From NCBI GenBank assembly GCA_944472135.2, contig OX235267.1, positions 18,025,452 to 18,089,451 of the forward strand: a stretch of 64,000 nucleotides of DNA. Direction: 5' to 3'. This DNA comes from Trichobilharzia regenti (lineage: Eukaryota > Platyhelminthes > Trematoda > Strigeidida > Schistosomatidae). Shown piece after piece: positions 35,669 to 47,841 of this stretch (its first letter is position 1; each line of letters starts with the position of its first letter). The translations under genes and the position numbers were made by a program. The notes below the pieces were generated by a model. It had not been told where the DNA came from, searched no databases, and saw only the letters and a program-made list of their open reading frames with translations.

Positions 35669-37663
35669 TTACAGCAGTACGCCTACATTCCTTCTCAGGT
35701 TAACGCCATAGGTTGGAAAATCGTCGCAGAGTTCATTTGCTAACTTCCTTCTATCAGCTATATCCTCAAATCTGAACGGCAACACGCCCATGTCATTGTA
35801 TCGTAGAATATAGATGACCAACAAACACACGACATATCTCATCAACCAAGTGTAGAAACAGAGTAATTTACACCAAAGATAATAACATTCAAATAGTAAC
35901 TTGAAACTAGAAATGCCTTTATTCGTGCAAGTCAATTTAACAATTACTCTCTCGTTTACACTTGGCTTATTCTCACTAAACTGACCATTGATATTCGTCC
36001 TTTCAAACGAACTGATACTACCATAGTCATTGCACAAGATACTTGAGTTGATGGGTGTCTGTTTCACTGTGGATGACAGCACCAACGACGACTGATTGAT
36101 ATCAGTTGATGAACTTAGCAGTGGATCAAAAGCTGTTGTTGCTCGACTTTCAGAAATTTGTCTACCTGCAAGACCACCACCACTGCTGTCTTTTACTATC
36201 AGCTCCGCTTTAGGACTAGCATCTGATGATAGGTGGGCTACATGCTGATCACTCCCACTGACGGTCTCACAAGTATGCATGCCTTCTGGAACTGCATCTG
36301 CATTTAATTCTACTTCACGTTGTAGTTGTACAGAACCTTTATTTAACTTAGCAGTAGTAGGCATATCCCTCATCTCATCATGATCAACCAAAGACAACTG
36401 TTAAGTATCATGATCATTATCACGAATATTCAATTTACCGTCAACTTCATCATTTTCAAACTCTTTAATAACAGAAGTAAACAATTTTGGTTCCTCCTCA
36501 CAAATCATTAAAGGTTTTATATCTTCACTCTGACTAGTTATACTTTGTAAACTTGTGGAGTCAGAACTGCACTCTGAAGCAGTAACTCTATTCTGTGACA
36601 CTCTATTCAACAACGGCTTACCAGTTGCAACTACAGACTTCTTCACAACACCGTTATCGTCACACAATTCGGAGTCAGACCTGGAGTTTACATTTAGCTT
36701 ATCACTGAACTTGCTCACCGGTTCACAGTTCACTTCTGTATGCACCTCTTGCACACGTGTAAAACAAAACCGTGTTTGTCTTGAAGCTTGTAACTTATCT
36801 GTTGAGGATGTACTACGAAACCTGTTACACTCACTAGGTCTATATGCATTACTAGACATCATGGAGCCTTCTCGATATCCACCTCTCTGAGGCCTAATCG
36901 TCATCAATGATTGCATTTTGATCTCAGACTGCTCTATTCTAGTGGTGAGATTCAATATACTTGCGAACTTGGTCATAGATTGATTGACACTAGTATTTAC
37001 CAGTTTCAGGATATCATCAAACTTTGGCTCGATACCCTCATCCTCCATACGGGAGCTCATCTTCACCCACTTCCTTTGCAGTCGAGTAGGTAGACGTCTT
37101 GCTATTACTTCTAGTATAAAACTCGAGTTGAGGTCACTCATGCGATTCATCGAAATCATTCCATTCTTGTAAATTAGCAAATTATCTAAAAACTCAGTGA
37201 GTGCCTGGGAGTCATCCTGTAATTGACCACCATTACCCTTTACCGCCTCGAATAATTTCCCTGCAATCATCGAAGGTCTTCCAAACCTTTGACGTAAGAT
37301 GCTCATAGCCTCGTAGTAGCCCTCTTTTGGCTTCATAAACTTACAGCACTGTATAGCTCTTGCAGCATCTCCAGTGCAATATCTCATCAAATACATTAAC
37401 TTCAATTCATCATTTAATAAAAAACCACTCAACATGATCTCAAACTCCTTTACAAATTGTAAATAATCGGTCGGGTTTCCATCAAAACACCGTGGTTCAA
37501 ATTTAGGGAGTTTGATGTTCCTATTATCCCTGAACGGCGAAACAGTAACATCAACCATGTCATGCTTAACATCAGACACATCGTTACAATTAACAGACAA
37601 GTCACCATGACTTACTTTCCTGTTTGCATCCAAGACGCTCTGTCCCTTCTTTGACCCAGGCAT
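35669..37663 (-). pseudogene. BEL-type Gag-like protein, copy 1 (one nonsense mutation)
   Basis: Same 664-codon frame as the intact copy at 40432-42426: a DUF1759-like Gag domain near residues 50-200 (KLPKFEPRCFDGNPTDYLQF, SILRQRFGRP), a long polar middle and a hydrophobic segment near the C-terminus. One in-frame TAA at 36401-36403 follows DNDHDT and splits the frame into 420 and 242 codons. Copy 2 has TCA (Ser) there. The rest is open, so the mutation is recent or tolerated. Confidence 0.85.
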
Positions 37664-37807
37664 TGTTGAACTTGACCCAATTCCAAAAACGTTCCAGATA
37701 TTGCTTGTTCAAAGAGGACTTGACCGGCACCAGGAGAGATGAACGGCGACTATCCAAACTTTCACCAACTGTTTCAATCCGCCAGATCTGTTTCTATCGT
37801 CAGAAAC

Positions 37808-38165
37808 TGTCAATCACGTCTCATAAACCGTTAATGCCCAGCTCTCGCTACGCTCGGGCCCACGCTGTTCTTCGAAGATTTCAGAAACGCTTAGTTATAA
37901 CGGACGAAAAAACCAAAACACCGATTGGTCGCTTGATATTTGTTTATTGTTACACCAACATATAAAAAGAATAAGTGAAATAAGATCTGAAAACAAATAT
38001 TACAATAATAAATCATTGTATTACTTCTGACGATGTTTCACTCTTCTTTCTGAACAGCGACCGATGAGACGATGACTGTCGTATTGATGCCTCCGCGAAA
38101 ATTGGGGAAGTTGATTTTAAGCAAACAACCAAGAATTGATCGTTCAATCTTCAACTCCATTGACA
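37808..38165 (-). repeat. 5' LTR of BEL-type copy 1
   Basis: 358 bp, same diagnostic ACCAAAACACC as its partner at 34389. The interior begins GTTTCTGACGATAG on the minus strand; the primer tRNA is not identified. Confidence 0.9.
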
Positions 38166-38559
38166 AGTTGCGTTGAGTTCTTAGTGCAACTGTATGTAAC
38201 TGCATTTACATAAAGTAAAACATTACGAATTCTCCTGTTTTTAAAATAAAAAACATGATTCTTTTCATTAAGTGTAGTAATGAAGAATGGAATTTCTTCC
38301 ACGTCAGTGGTATTTAATTGAAGAATTAATCTCTGTAGGCCCTTGAAGGAATAAATTCGGCACGGAGAACTCCTGTGGAAACCGAAAGCACTTTTAGTTT
38401 ACTAAATCCTACTGACTTCCTGTATAAATTTGATCTGTCAAGTGTTTATGTAAAGTCTGCTGGTGTATTCACTAAAGTAAAAGTTGTAGTGCATAACTCC
38501 TAGACTTGTTGTAGTCATTGGTATTCCCAGGATACTACTTACTCGTTTTATGCAGCCGA

Positions 38560-39146
38560 AATATTCAGTTCTCACTTTATTGAGGAAATACTATAGTGCC
38601 TGCAAAAGTAGTGCGTCAGTTTACGAGTTTCATTAAGCCTACAGAATGTTTTCTATTCACTGAATACTGTTTGCGAATTATCCGAGAAAACACATTTCCG
38701 AGTGGTATGTAATACAAGGCTGAATTCTTAAACTGTCATCCTTATATCAGTTCAATTCAATCACACATATATTGATAGGATAGTCTGTAATTGACTTTAG
38801 AAACTTATCAGGGAATATTTTCATCAACTTACGGTTTGCTGATGATATTGTCCACCTAGACTATGAGAAGTAACCTCTGATGCTGTAAAATATGAAAATA
38901 ATACCGGTGTTTGATTATAGGTGTCCGCGTTCTATCTCATGAGTAAGGCAGTATAATGTGGCGAGTGCTGTTGAGGTTACGCATAAATGTTTAGGTGGGC
39001 AGGGTTAGTCTTCAAGGTAGGGAAGCTGAATAGGTTGAGATGACTAGAACACGTGATGGCATACAAAGCCATCGCCCTTCTCCAGGGACAATGCTAGCCA
39101 GCACATGTTAAGGGACAAAATGTGTTTGGGTCGGCCAAATGAAAAA
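38560..39146 (+). mobile_element. Decayed RTE with internal deletion, left part
   Basis: Plus strand: RFADDIVHLDYEK followed directly by a remnant of the EDMK...FDYRCPRS block. About 60 residues present in other RTE copies are missing between them. It is interrupted by BEL-type copy 2; the continuation is at 59083-59350. The element at 61280-62120 has the same deletion. Confidence 0.65.
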
Positions 39147-39151
39147 GTGAT

Positions 39152-39509
39152 TGAAGATCACGTTTCATAAACCGTTAATGCCCAGCTCTCGCTACGCTCG
39201 GGCCCACGCTGTTCTTCGAAGATTTCAGAAACGCTTAGTTATAACGGACGAAAAATCCAATACACCGATTGGTCGCTTGATATTTGTTTATTGTTACACC
39301 AACATATAAAAAGAATAAGTGAAATAAGATCTGAAAACAAATATTACAATAATAAATCATTGTATTAATTCTGACGATGTTTCACTCTTCTTTCTGAACA
39401 GCGACCGATGAGACGATGACTGTCGTATTGATGCCTCCGCGAAAATTGGGGAAGTTGATTTTAAGCAAACAACCAAGAATTGATCGTTCAATCTTCAACT
39501 CCATTGACA
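39152..39509 (-). repeat. 3' LTR of BEL-type copy 2
   Basis: 358 bp. The first bases (TGAAGATCACG) differ from the family start TGTCAATCACG. The rest is typical, and the pairing with 58720-59077 is shown by shared variants and the GTGAT flanks. Confidence 0.85.
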
Positions 39510-40431
39510 CTCCCCGGCAAAAAAGGGATCCAGCCCTTTTTTCCTTCACGACCAATGCACGTTGACTTGGATGCCATTGCGAGAACCTGGGTCACACGGA
39601 CAGAGCTGAAATGGAAAACAAACAGAAAAGCAAACACACCACAAGCATACCCACAGCACAATCTCACACATCAATGACGACCTTCGCCTCCAGACAGAGA
39701 CCTCCTCTTGACATCTTGCAACACAGTCGCCACTTGCTAGAATGACTCTTGCAGAATTCAACGTGACCACATCAGCACCTCACGATACTCTACGCACATC
39801 CTCTTATCTACTCATTACCAATTACCACTGAAATCGCTTGTCACTCATTCTGCCCCAGTTCTAGTAGCGGTGAAGCATGCGAGCCTCAGTCGTTTACACT
39901 CTTTCTCCCCGGCGTGTCGGACCGCAGCTAACAATTATCTCCGTGTGCATTTCATTCTCAGCAAAAGCCAAGCCTCCCAGGCGTATACGCCCCATCTGCT
40001 GTCCTTAACATCAATCAATTCATTCACGGATGTAGACGACCCGAAACAACTTCAGAAGTAATCACGACGAAAATTTTAACAAAATTATGCAATAACAACA
40101 AGATACGAAAACAACAAGTAAACACAATGAATCCAAAATACACCAATTGATATGACACACCACACGTATATACAAATAGTACAAACAACCTCGTCGATCA
40201 TGTCTTGATGGAATTCCTTTGAAGAATTGCAGGACTTACACCAGTAGGCCTACAAACCTTCACAGGTTGACCATTGTAAGTTGTGGAATGTCCGGACACA
40301 AACAGAATTACCAACAGCTAGATGACAGGTGATATCAATTCAGTCTATACAATATGAACATATGTACAAAATCACACACCGAGCACATTAGACTGCTCAT
40401 TGATGCGCTACCCTTTGAAGAATTGTAGGAC

Positions 40432-42426
40432 TTACAGTAGTACGCCTACATTCCTTCTCAGGTTAACGCCATAGGTTGGAAAATCGTCGCGGAGTTCATT
40501 TGCTAACTTCCTTCTATCAGCTATATCCTCAAATCTGAACGGCAACACGCCCATGTCATTGTATCGTAGAATATAGATGACCAAAGAGCACACGACATAT
40601 CTCATCAACCATGTGTAGAAACAGAGTAATTTACACCAAAGACAATAGCATTCAAATAGTAACTTGAAACTAGAAATGCCTTTATTCGTGCAAGTCAATT
40701 TAACAATTACCCTCTCGTTTACACTTGGCTTATTCTCACTATACTGAGCAATATCTTTCGTCTTTTCAAACGCACCAATACTATCATAGTCATTGCACAA
40801 GATACTTGAGTTGATGGGTGTCTGTTTCACTGTGGATGACAGCACCAACGACGACTGATTGATATCAGTTGATGAACTTAGCAGTGGATCAAAAGCTGTT
40901 GTAGCTCGACTTTCAGAAATTTGTCTACCTGCAAGATTACCACCACTGCTGTCTTTTACTATCAGCTCCGCTTTAGGACTAGCATCTGATGATAGGTGGG
41001 CTTCATGCTGATCACTCCCACTGACGGTCTCACAAGTATGCATGCCTTCTGCAACTGCATCTGCATTCAATTCTACTTCACGTTGTAGTTGTACAGAAGC
41101 TTTATTTAACTTAGCAGTAGTAGGCATATGCCCCATCTCATCATGATCAACCAAAGACAAATGTGAAGTATCATGATCATTATCACGAATATTCAATTTA
41201 CCGTCGACTTCATCATTTTCAAACTCTTTAATAACAGAAGTAAACAATTTTGGTTCCTCCTCGCAAATCCTAAAATGTCTTATAACTTCACTCTGACTAG
41301 TAATACCTTGTAAACTTGTAGGGTCAGAACTGCACCCTGAAGCAGCAACTCTATTCTGTGACACTCTATTCAACAATGGCTTACCAGTTGCAACTACAGA
41401 CTTCTTCACAACACAGTTATCGTCACACAATTCGGAGTCAGACCTGGAGTTTACATTTAGCTTATCACTGAACTTGCTCACTGGTTCACAGTTCACCTTT
41501 GTACGCACTTCTTGCAAACGTGTGAAACACAACCGTGTTTGTCTTGAAGCTTGTAACTTATCTGTTGAGGATGTACTACGAAACCTGTTACACTCACTGG
41601 GTCTATATGCATTACTAGACATCATGGAGCCTTCTCGATATCCACCTCTCTGAGGCCTACTCGTCATCAATGATTGCATTTTGATCTCAGACTGCTCTAT
41701 TCTAGTGGTGAGATTCAATATACTTGCGAACTTGGTCATAGATTGATTGACACTAGTATTTACCAGTTTCAGGATATCATCAAACTTTGGCTCGATACCC
41801 TCATCCTCCATACGGGAGCTCATCTTCACCCACTTCCTTTGCAGTCGAGTAGGTAGACGTCTTGCTATTACTTCTAGTATAAAACTCGAGTTGAGGTCAC
41901 TCATGCGATTCATCGAAATCATTCCATTCTTGTAAATTAGCAAATTATCTAAAAACTCAGTGAGTGCCTGGGAGTCATCCTGTAATTGACCACCATTACC
42001 CTTTACCGCCTCGAATAATTTCCCTGCAATCATCGAAGGTCTTCCAAACCTTTGACGTAAGATGCTCATAGCCTCGTAGTAGCCCTCTTTTGGCTTCATA
42101 AACTTACAGCACTGTATAGCTCTTGCAGCATCTCCAGTGCAATATCTCATCAAATACATTAACTTCAATTCATCATTTAATAAAAAACCACTCAACATGA
42201 TCTCAAACTCCTTTACAAATTGTAAATAATCGGTCGGGTTTCCATCAAAACACTGTGGTTCAAATTTAGGGAGTTTGATGTTCCTATTTTCCCTGAACGG
42301 CGAAACAGTAACATCAACCATGTCATGCTTAACATCAGACACATCGTTACAATTAACAGACAAGTCACCATGACTTACTTTCCTGTTTGCATCCAAGACG
42401 CTCTGTCCCTTCTTTGACCCAGGCAT
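40432..42426 (-). CDS. gag: BEL-type Gag-like protein, 664 aa (intact)
   Basis: The only protein of this LTR family. Residues 50-200 form a DUF1759-like Gag domain of the BEL/Pao type (KLPKFEPQCFDGNPTDYLQF, YLMRYCTGDAARAIQ, GYYEAMSILRQRFGRP). Residues 200-580 are polar and Ser-rich, with no CCHC knuckle and no DTG protease motif. A hydrophobic stretch near 588-620 (FECYCLWCKLLCFYTWLMRY, then VVCSLVIYIL) could span a membrane. The last 44 residues (MGVLPFRFEDIADRRKLA...) are conserved in copy 1. The start is the first ATG after the LTR leader. A membrane segment is odd for Gag and may reflect a fusion created when pol was lost; its role is unknown. Confidence 0.8.
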   Translation of the reverse strand: MPGSKKGQSVLDANRKVSHGDLSVNCNDVSDVKHDMVDVTVSPFRENRNIKLPKFEPQCFDGNPTDYLQFVKEFEIMLSGFLLNDELKLMYLMRYCTGDAARAIQCCKFMKPKEGYYEAMSILRQRFGRPSMIAGKLFEAVKGNGGQLQDDSQALTEFLDNLLIYKNGMISMNRMSDLNSSFILEVIARRLPTRLQRKWVKMSSRMEDEGIEPKFDDILKLVNTSVNQSMTKFASILNLTTRIEQSEIKMQSLMTSRPQRGGYREGSMMSSNAYRPSECNRFRSTSSTDKLQASRQTRLCFTRLQEVRTKVNCEPVSKFSDKLNVNSRSDSELCDDNCVVKKSVVATGKPLLNRVSQNRVAASGCSSDPTSLQGITSQSEVIRHFRICEEEPKLFTSVIKEFENDEVDGKLNIRDNDHDTSHLSLVDHDEMGHMPTTAKLNKASVQLQREVELNADAVAEGMHTCETVSGSDQHEAHLSSDASPKAELIVKDSSGGNLAGRQISESRATTAFDPLLSSSTDINQSSLVLSSTVKQTPINSSILCNDYDSIGAFEKTKDIAQYSENKPSVNERVIVKLTCTNKGISSFKLLFECYCLWCKLLCFYTWLMRYVVCSLVIYILRYNDMGVLPFRFEDIADRRKLANELRDDFPTYGVNLRRNVGVLL

Positions 42427-42570
42427 TGTTGAACTTGACCCAATTCCAAAAACGTTCCAGATATTGCTTGTTCAAAGAGGACTTATAATAATAATATATA
42501 TTCTCATATAAACATATAATTTTACATGAAAATGCATGCCATCTTTACAGGCACGATCAAGTATGATATA

Positions 42571-42766
42571 ATATTTTTTTTTATTTTTGATTTACAGCTT
42601 GATTCCACACTGTATTTTCGGTACAAGTATGGAATTTTCAGCATGGATATCGGTAGCCCAAATTTTGCAGGCCGACCATAGATATCAGATGTGCGTCGGT
42701 GCGGGCTCGAACCCCGGACCATGTGCATGGTCGGCGAGAGTCCTAACCACTGTGCCACCGACGCAC
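42571..42766 (-). mobile_element. tRNA-derived SINE in the LINE 3' UTR, unit 1
   Basis: Minus strand: tRNA-like head (42691-42766), then a body ATGCTGAAAATTCCATACTT ... GTGGAATCAAGCTGTAAATC, and an A-rich tail. The body resembles the 3' end of the LINE family at 8672 (ATGCTGAAAATTCCACTCTG ... TGGAATAAAGTAAAT), which suggests it borrows that LINE's machinery. Confidence 0.65.
42691..42766 (-). ncRNA. tRNA-like structure, 76 nt, unit 1
   Basis: The ends GTGCGTCGGTG and CACCGACGCAC pair perfectly over 11 bp. TGGCACAGTGG matches the A box, GGTTCGAGCCC the B box. The extended terminal stem is unlike a normal 7-bp acceptor stem, so this is more likely a SINE head with a Pol III promoter than a working tRNA. 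Confidence 0.55.
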
Positions 42767-44764
42767 AAATCAAATCGTAGATTGTCTACAAGTTAATAAT
42801 GTTTCAACAGTTAAATATTTGATATATATATAAATACACATTGTCTGAACTAGGCTGTATAGTTATTGAATTGTACAATTGTCCTCCAGGTTGAGCGGGA
42901 AAATCGACTTCGTTTCGTTTTCATCCCGTGGTTGTCGGCATACGATAACCAACCAATATTGAGGTAAGTACAACGTTTACAACGGATTGAAAGCTGTTTT
43001 TAGAAAAGTAAAAGTGCTAAGGTGAATCAATAAAGTGTAATGAAATGGGTAAGTGCAAGTATCACTAATAAATGCATTAATATAGAAAACTCCCTAGGCT
43101 GACAACGTTCATTTGCAATGTATAATGCTACGCGTGTAGTTCGTACTATCATGATGTCCACTTTTGGTTTTAATACATTTTTTCCTTATGTCTGTTTTTT
43201 TATTTTATGCTTTTTTGTGCATTTGGTGCACAACCGTACCTCACAGAGAATAGGAATAGAATAAGTCGAATCAAATTCATAAAGAGCTATAAAATGTTAG
43301 GTTTAATGGGATACAATGAGGATTAAGTAAAGACGTTATTAGAAAATGAATCCGATAAGACATTGTGAAGTGGTATTTAAAGATCCGACAATGGACAGCA
43401 AGTTGATTTATAAGATGCCCCATAAATCTGTGCAGATCCCACATGGTCGCATCTCAACAATAGGCTGAGCGAATGGTATATATTTAAAGGTAGAAGCATG
43501 ATCTGTCAAGGCGTTCATTATTATCTTTTTCAAGATAAAGATCTAAGCCCTCATAAAAATCAGAAATATCTCGAGCCTTTAATTTGTATATTGCTGTTCC
43601 TGCAGAATGGGGCGATTCACCTTAGTGACCCCCACCATATCTACTGATCAGCTAACGCCACCCTCCCTCCTTTTTTGATGTTAAGCTCTGAGAATATGAT
43701 TATTATGGCTACCGCAAATATACTGCTTGGTACCAGACATGTTCGTACCCCATATTCCATCTCCCTAGCTTTCTTAATGAGTGCTTCCAATAGGTCTCCA
43801 CATACATCTTTATGAACATTATATATGTATGCATGCGTCCTAATGAACAGATTACTTTACAAGAAGTTAAAACCTTAAAGAATAAAAAGAATAGGTTTTG
43901 TGAATAGTGAAGCAAGATTCAGCAGAACAATATAGTTAGGGATCAATGTAGGTAGTATGAACTGAAGGTAAGGTCGGTTGGCAGGACTTAGTGTACTAAA
44001 TTATCATGACAGTCTTGTATATAGTAGACATCTGACATTGCAAAGTAACGTGTCTAAACATATTATAAAAGATATTAACAGAAATACTACATAGCTTTAA
44101 CATTATGAATTTTAGAAAATTATATGAGAATGGGTAACTGTTGACTGAAGATAATCAATTCAACTCAAAAATAGTGCAGTGTATTATGCTAATAATATAA
44201 GTATATTCGTAAAATATTAAAAGATATGGTTGCTAATGTAATGGTTTTCGGAAATAATTATACTGACGAACTTATTGAAGATTACAGTGAAGAGGAAACC
44301 AGTGAGTTAGTTAAATGGCTACTGTGCAGTTAGTAGTTAAAACGTCTTTTTTAAAAAGTAAAGGGTAGAAGAGTTTTGAGCACCGGAGCAAATTAAGTCA
44401 TATTCTACTGAGTAGAGTGTAGTGAGTAGTGGTACGATTAGGGATAAGGGTAGGTTGAATGAACTTGGGGAAAATGGTTGGTTGGTTGAGTTTGTTATTG
44501 CTAGGTATTCCTGGCCACTTTTCATATGGCATGCTTTAGACATTACAAAGTACCAGTTTGCTTATATTATGGGAGAACTATCACAACTAATTTGGGATTA
44601 TACATCCAGGAGAGTCTAATGAGTTTATAAACCCGATTGAAGAAATATCGATAGGATCTCTAGTAAGCTGAATAACCGGACCTTAGGTAAAGGCATGTGG
44701 GAGAGATTAGGTTGGTTTTATCACGTTATAGATGAGGTACGGTTGCCGGGGCAAATGAGTTTCC
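42767..44764 (-). other. LINE 3' UTR, unit 1
   Basis: About 2 kb without a supported ORF between the ORF2 stop and the SINE. The equivalent in unit 2 is 50841-52838. Confidence 0.6.
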
Positions 44765-47700
44765 TCAAATTGGGGGTATTGCACTGGGGTCTGTAGTACT
44801 AAAGCTAGTTGAGCGGCCCATATGGATAAAGTATGGATAAGTAGACCGAAGCTCTTTTGTTGATAGGAACTCGTTAAGTAGACGCTGGAATTCAGTAGGA
44901 GATCGGCAACTACGTACAGTAAGTGGAAGTTCGTTCCATAATGCACTGTACTGTATTTTAAAGAAACGTGATCGCAGTTTTGTCCGGAACCGGCTTATGG
45001 ATAGAGTATTTTCATGATTCCTAAGAGTATATATGGGTAAATTATTGAAAGCTATTGGATTACTGCTTTTGGTGTAGCCGTGTAAAAGGCGAAAGAGGAA
45101 TGTAAGGTTGAGTTTCAGGCGCCTTAACCAAAGTGGCTGAAGTCCATACATTTTGCACCTATCAGCGTAAGTCAGTCCTTCATGTTTGTATAATAGGCGT
45201 CGAGTAAAACTTCGCTGAATATTTTCAATACGAACCCTGTCATACCCATGCATGAAACCGAAGACAATTGTGCAGTATTCAAGTACTGGACGAACCATGA
45301 CTTTGTATAAAAGGACTTTAGCCTCATTTGTGTACATTTTTCGATGTAACAAGCCTGTGAGTCTTCGGCATTTAGAAACAAGTGCTTTTGCGTACTGACT
45401 GAATGTTAAGTTTTGTGAGTAGGTAACTCCCAGGTCTTTTATGGAACTGAGGGTTTGGAGAAAAGAGTTACCTAGGTGTAACCTGAAATTCGGATGGGAG
45501 TTATTGAAATATAGGACACCACATTTATCAGAATTGAATGGCAGTTGCCAGTCATTGCTCCAGTTATGTAACCTATCCAGATCATCTTGAATATGTGTGA
45601 ATCCTTCGTTTAGTGTAGAATGGGGGAAGCTGTATACAATCTTTAAGTCGTCAGCAAAGAGGTATGGGGTACCATGCTTGATTACGCTGCAGATGTCGTT
45701 AATGTAGATTACGAAAAGCAGTGGACCTAGTACACTACCCTGAATCACTCCACTTCTTATAGGTCTGGGTGACGAGTAATTATTTGCAAATTTCACAACT
45801 TGGGAACGATCTTCCAAGAAAGAAATGAGCCAGGATAACAAGGGGTCTTGGAACCCGTACGACTTTAGCTTAAGGATTAGTCTCTTGTGTGGGACTTTAT
45901 CAAAGGCTTTTTTGAAGTCAAAGAAGAGAGTTGTGACATACAAACCATGATCACGCTTAGCGGTAACATCATCAAAGTAGTCAAGTAGGCAGGTGGAGCA
46001 TGATCGATTTTTCAAGAAGCCGTGTTGTGCTGGAGTAAACACTTTGTGAAGGTGGAGGTATGAAGCAATATCTTGCCCTATAACCTTTTCCATAACCCTG
46101 GAAACTACTGACGTGATATTAATCGGTCGGTAGTTTTCGATGTTAGAAGTTGGTCCTTGTTTGTGCCTAGGGGTTATAAACGACAGTTTCCAGCATTCTG
46201 GGTAACTGCCATTATTTAAGGACAGAATGAAAAACTTTAGTAGGATAATGGGTATATCCTCACCACCTCTTTTCAACAAGATAGATGGAATTCCATCGGG
46301 CCCAGCGTTATATGATGTCCGGAGGGATGCTATAGCGGAGGAAATCTTTTGTTGGGTGAATGTTATATTACCCAAAAAGTGATTTGGTATTGTCGGAACT
46401 TCAAGACTATCTACTGTTTCTTCGATAGTATAGTAGCTAGAAAAGTGGGAGCTGAATAACTCACATATCTCCTGCGGGTCTTCGTGTAGTTTTTCTCCAT
46501 CTAGTAATAAGTTAGGGATACTTATTCTGTTGTTGTTGATTCGTGACTTAATTAGTTTAACTAATGCCTCTGTATTATCAGGTCGTGAGTGGAGGATGCG
46601 TTCTAGTTTGATGGACTCAGATAACTGATTAGATTTGTATGAATCATAAGTTTGCTTGAGTGTAATGAGTGATGAAAAGTCATTATATCTGTAGAATTGC
46701 CTAGCATGCTTACGCAGTCGGTTTCGAATCTTTACGGGGATGAAGTCGGGCTGTTTAGGCCTCGTTTTCACAAGTCTTACTGGAGCGATGAAGTCATGTG
46801 CAAATCCTAGGTTCTCATAGAGTAATTTGTTTGTCTCTATAGCCGAGCTGCACGTAAAGTATGGCTCCCAGTCTAGGGTGCGTATGTATGGTTTCAGTTC
46901 ATCCCACTGAGCATGTCTGTAACCCCTGAGTAATACTTTGTTGGCGTTTATTGTCGAACTCATGCTAGTGCAAATATTAAATGTACCGAATACTACTCTG
47001 TGGTCGCTGCCAGGAAACTCTTTACCTACTCGAAGGGTAGTGGGGATGATACCATTAGTGAAAACTAGATCTAAAATCTTAGATAGCCTGGTAGGATACT
47101 GTACGTGTTGTTGCCATTCTTTTGTTTCTATTATGTTGATAAATTCATTGTACCGTTTTGGTGAGGAAAGTGGTTGCCAGACTACATCGGGCATATTAAA
47201 GTCCCCACATATAATTTTAGCCGTGTGAGGTAGTGAAGTGGCGTAAGCGAACGTGCTAGCAAGCTTCATATTACCTTCAACGGTTGAGCACGGGGGTGAT
47301 AGATGCAACCTATAAGATAGGAACTGGAGTGAGACAGTCTTAGAATAGCCCACACTGAATCGTTATCTGTGATGAGCTCTGGGTAGAAGCACTGTGTGGC
47401 CTTAATATCAGACCTGATATACATAGCACATCCTCCTCCTCTACCATAGTTTCTGTCGCCTCTGAATACATAATAGTTATCAATAGAAATATCTTTATCG
47501 CAAATCTGAGGAGTGCACCATGTCTCAGTAATCATTATGAGAGACGGATTGCAAATTAGGGATAATGTCGTGAAGTCGAACATTTTGTTGAGTAAGGAGC
47601 GAGCATTGATAAGACAGAATGAGAGAGAGTTAGGGGTGACGGTGAAATCGCATATATCTTTAAAAATATTCTCTCCAAGGTTTATGGCGTCTAGAACAGA

Positions 47701-47841
47701 TTGTTTGATGGGTGCTAACTCAGATGGTGGCCACTTACTAGCAGTGCTGGAAAAGTGCCCTACACCAGTATCAGCACAGAGAGATGTGCCATCGTTTGTT
47801 ACCCCGGCGGGTGTGAGGTGTTCATAATACCGTGCCTCCAA
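44765..47841 (-). pseudogene. LINE ORF2 (endonuclease-RT), unit 1, frameshifted
   Basis: Same protein as the intact ORF2 at 52839-55916. A run of five G at 47292-47296 replaces six in unit 2. This shifts the frame within the endonuclease domain, after GCIYHP. The result is two frames, 47841-47266 and one open from 47353 to 44765. The RT part is intact. The length change is in a homopolymer, so a sequencing error is possible. Confidence 0.8.

Larger units (their letters stand above)
34389..38165 (-). mobile_element. Pol-less BEL/Pao-type LTR retrotransposon, copy 1
   Basis: 3777 bp, minus strand. The 3' LTR is 34389-34746 and the 5' LTR 37808-38165, both 358 bp and identical as far as I can compare. 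The 3061-bp interior holds one Gag-like ORF and long untranslated ends but no RT, RNase H, integrase or protease. Flanks AGGTG (34384-34388) and AGTTG (38166-38170) look like a 5-bp target duplication with one change. Copy 2 has the same architecture and the same interior length, so loss of pol is a family trait. Confidence 0.85.

Noticed and set aside
42691..42766. Functional tRNA gene
   Set aside because: The terminal stem is 11 bp rather than 7, the body continues as a SINE, and the second copy is only a by-product of the tandem duplication.
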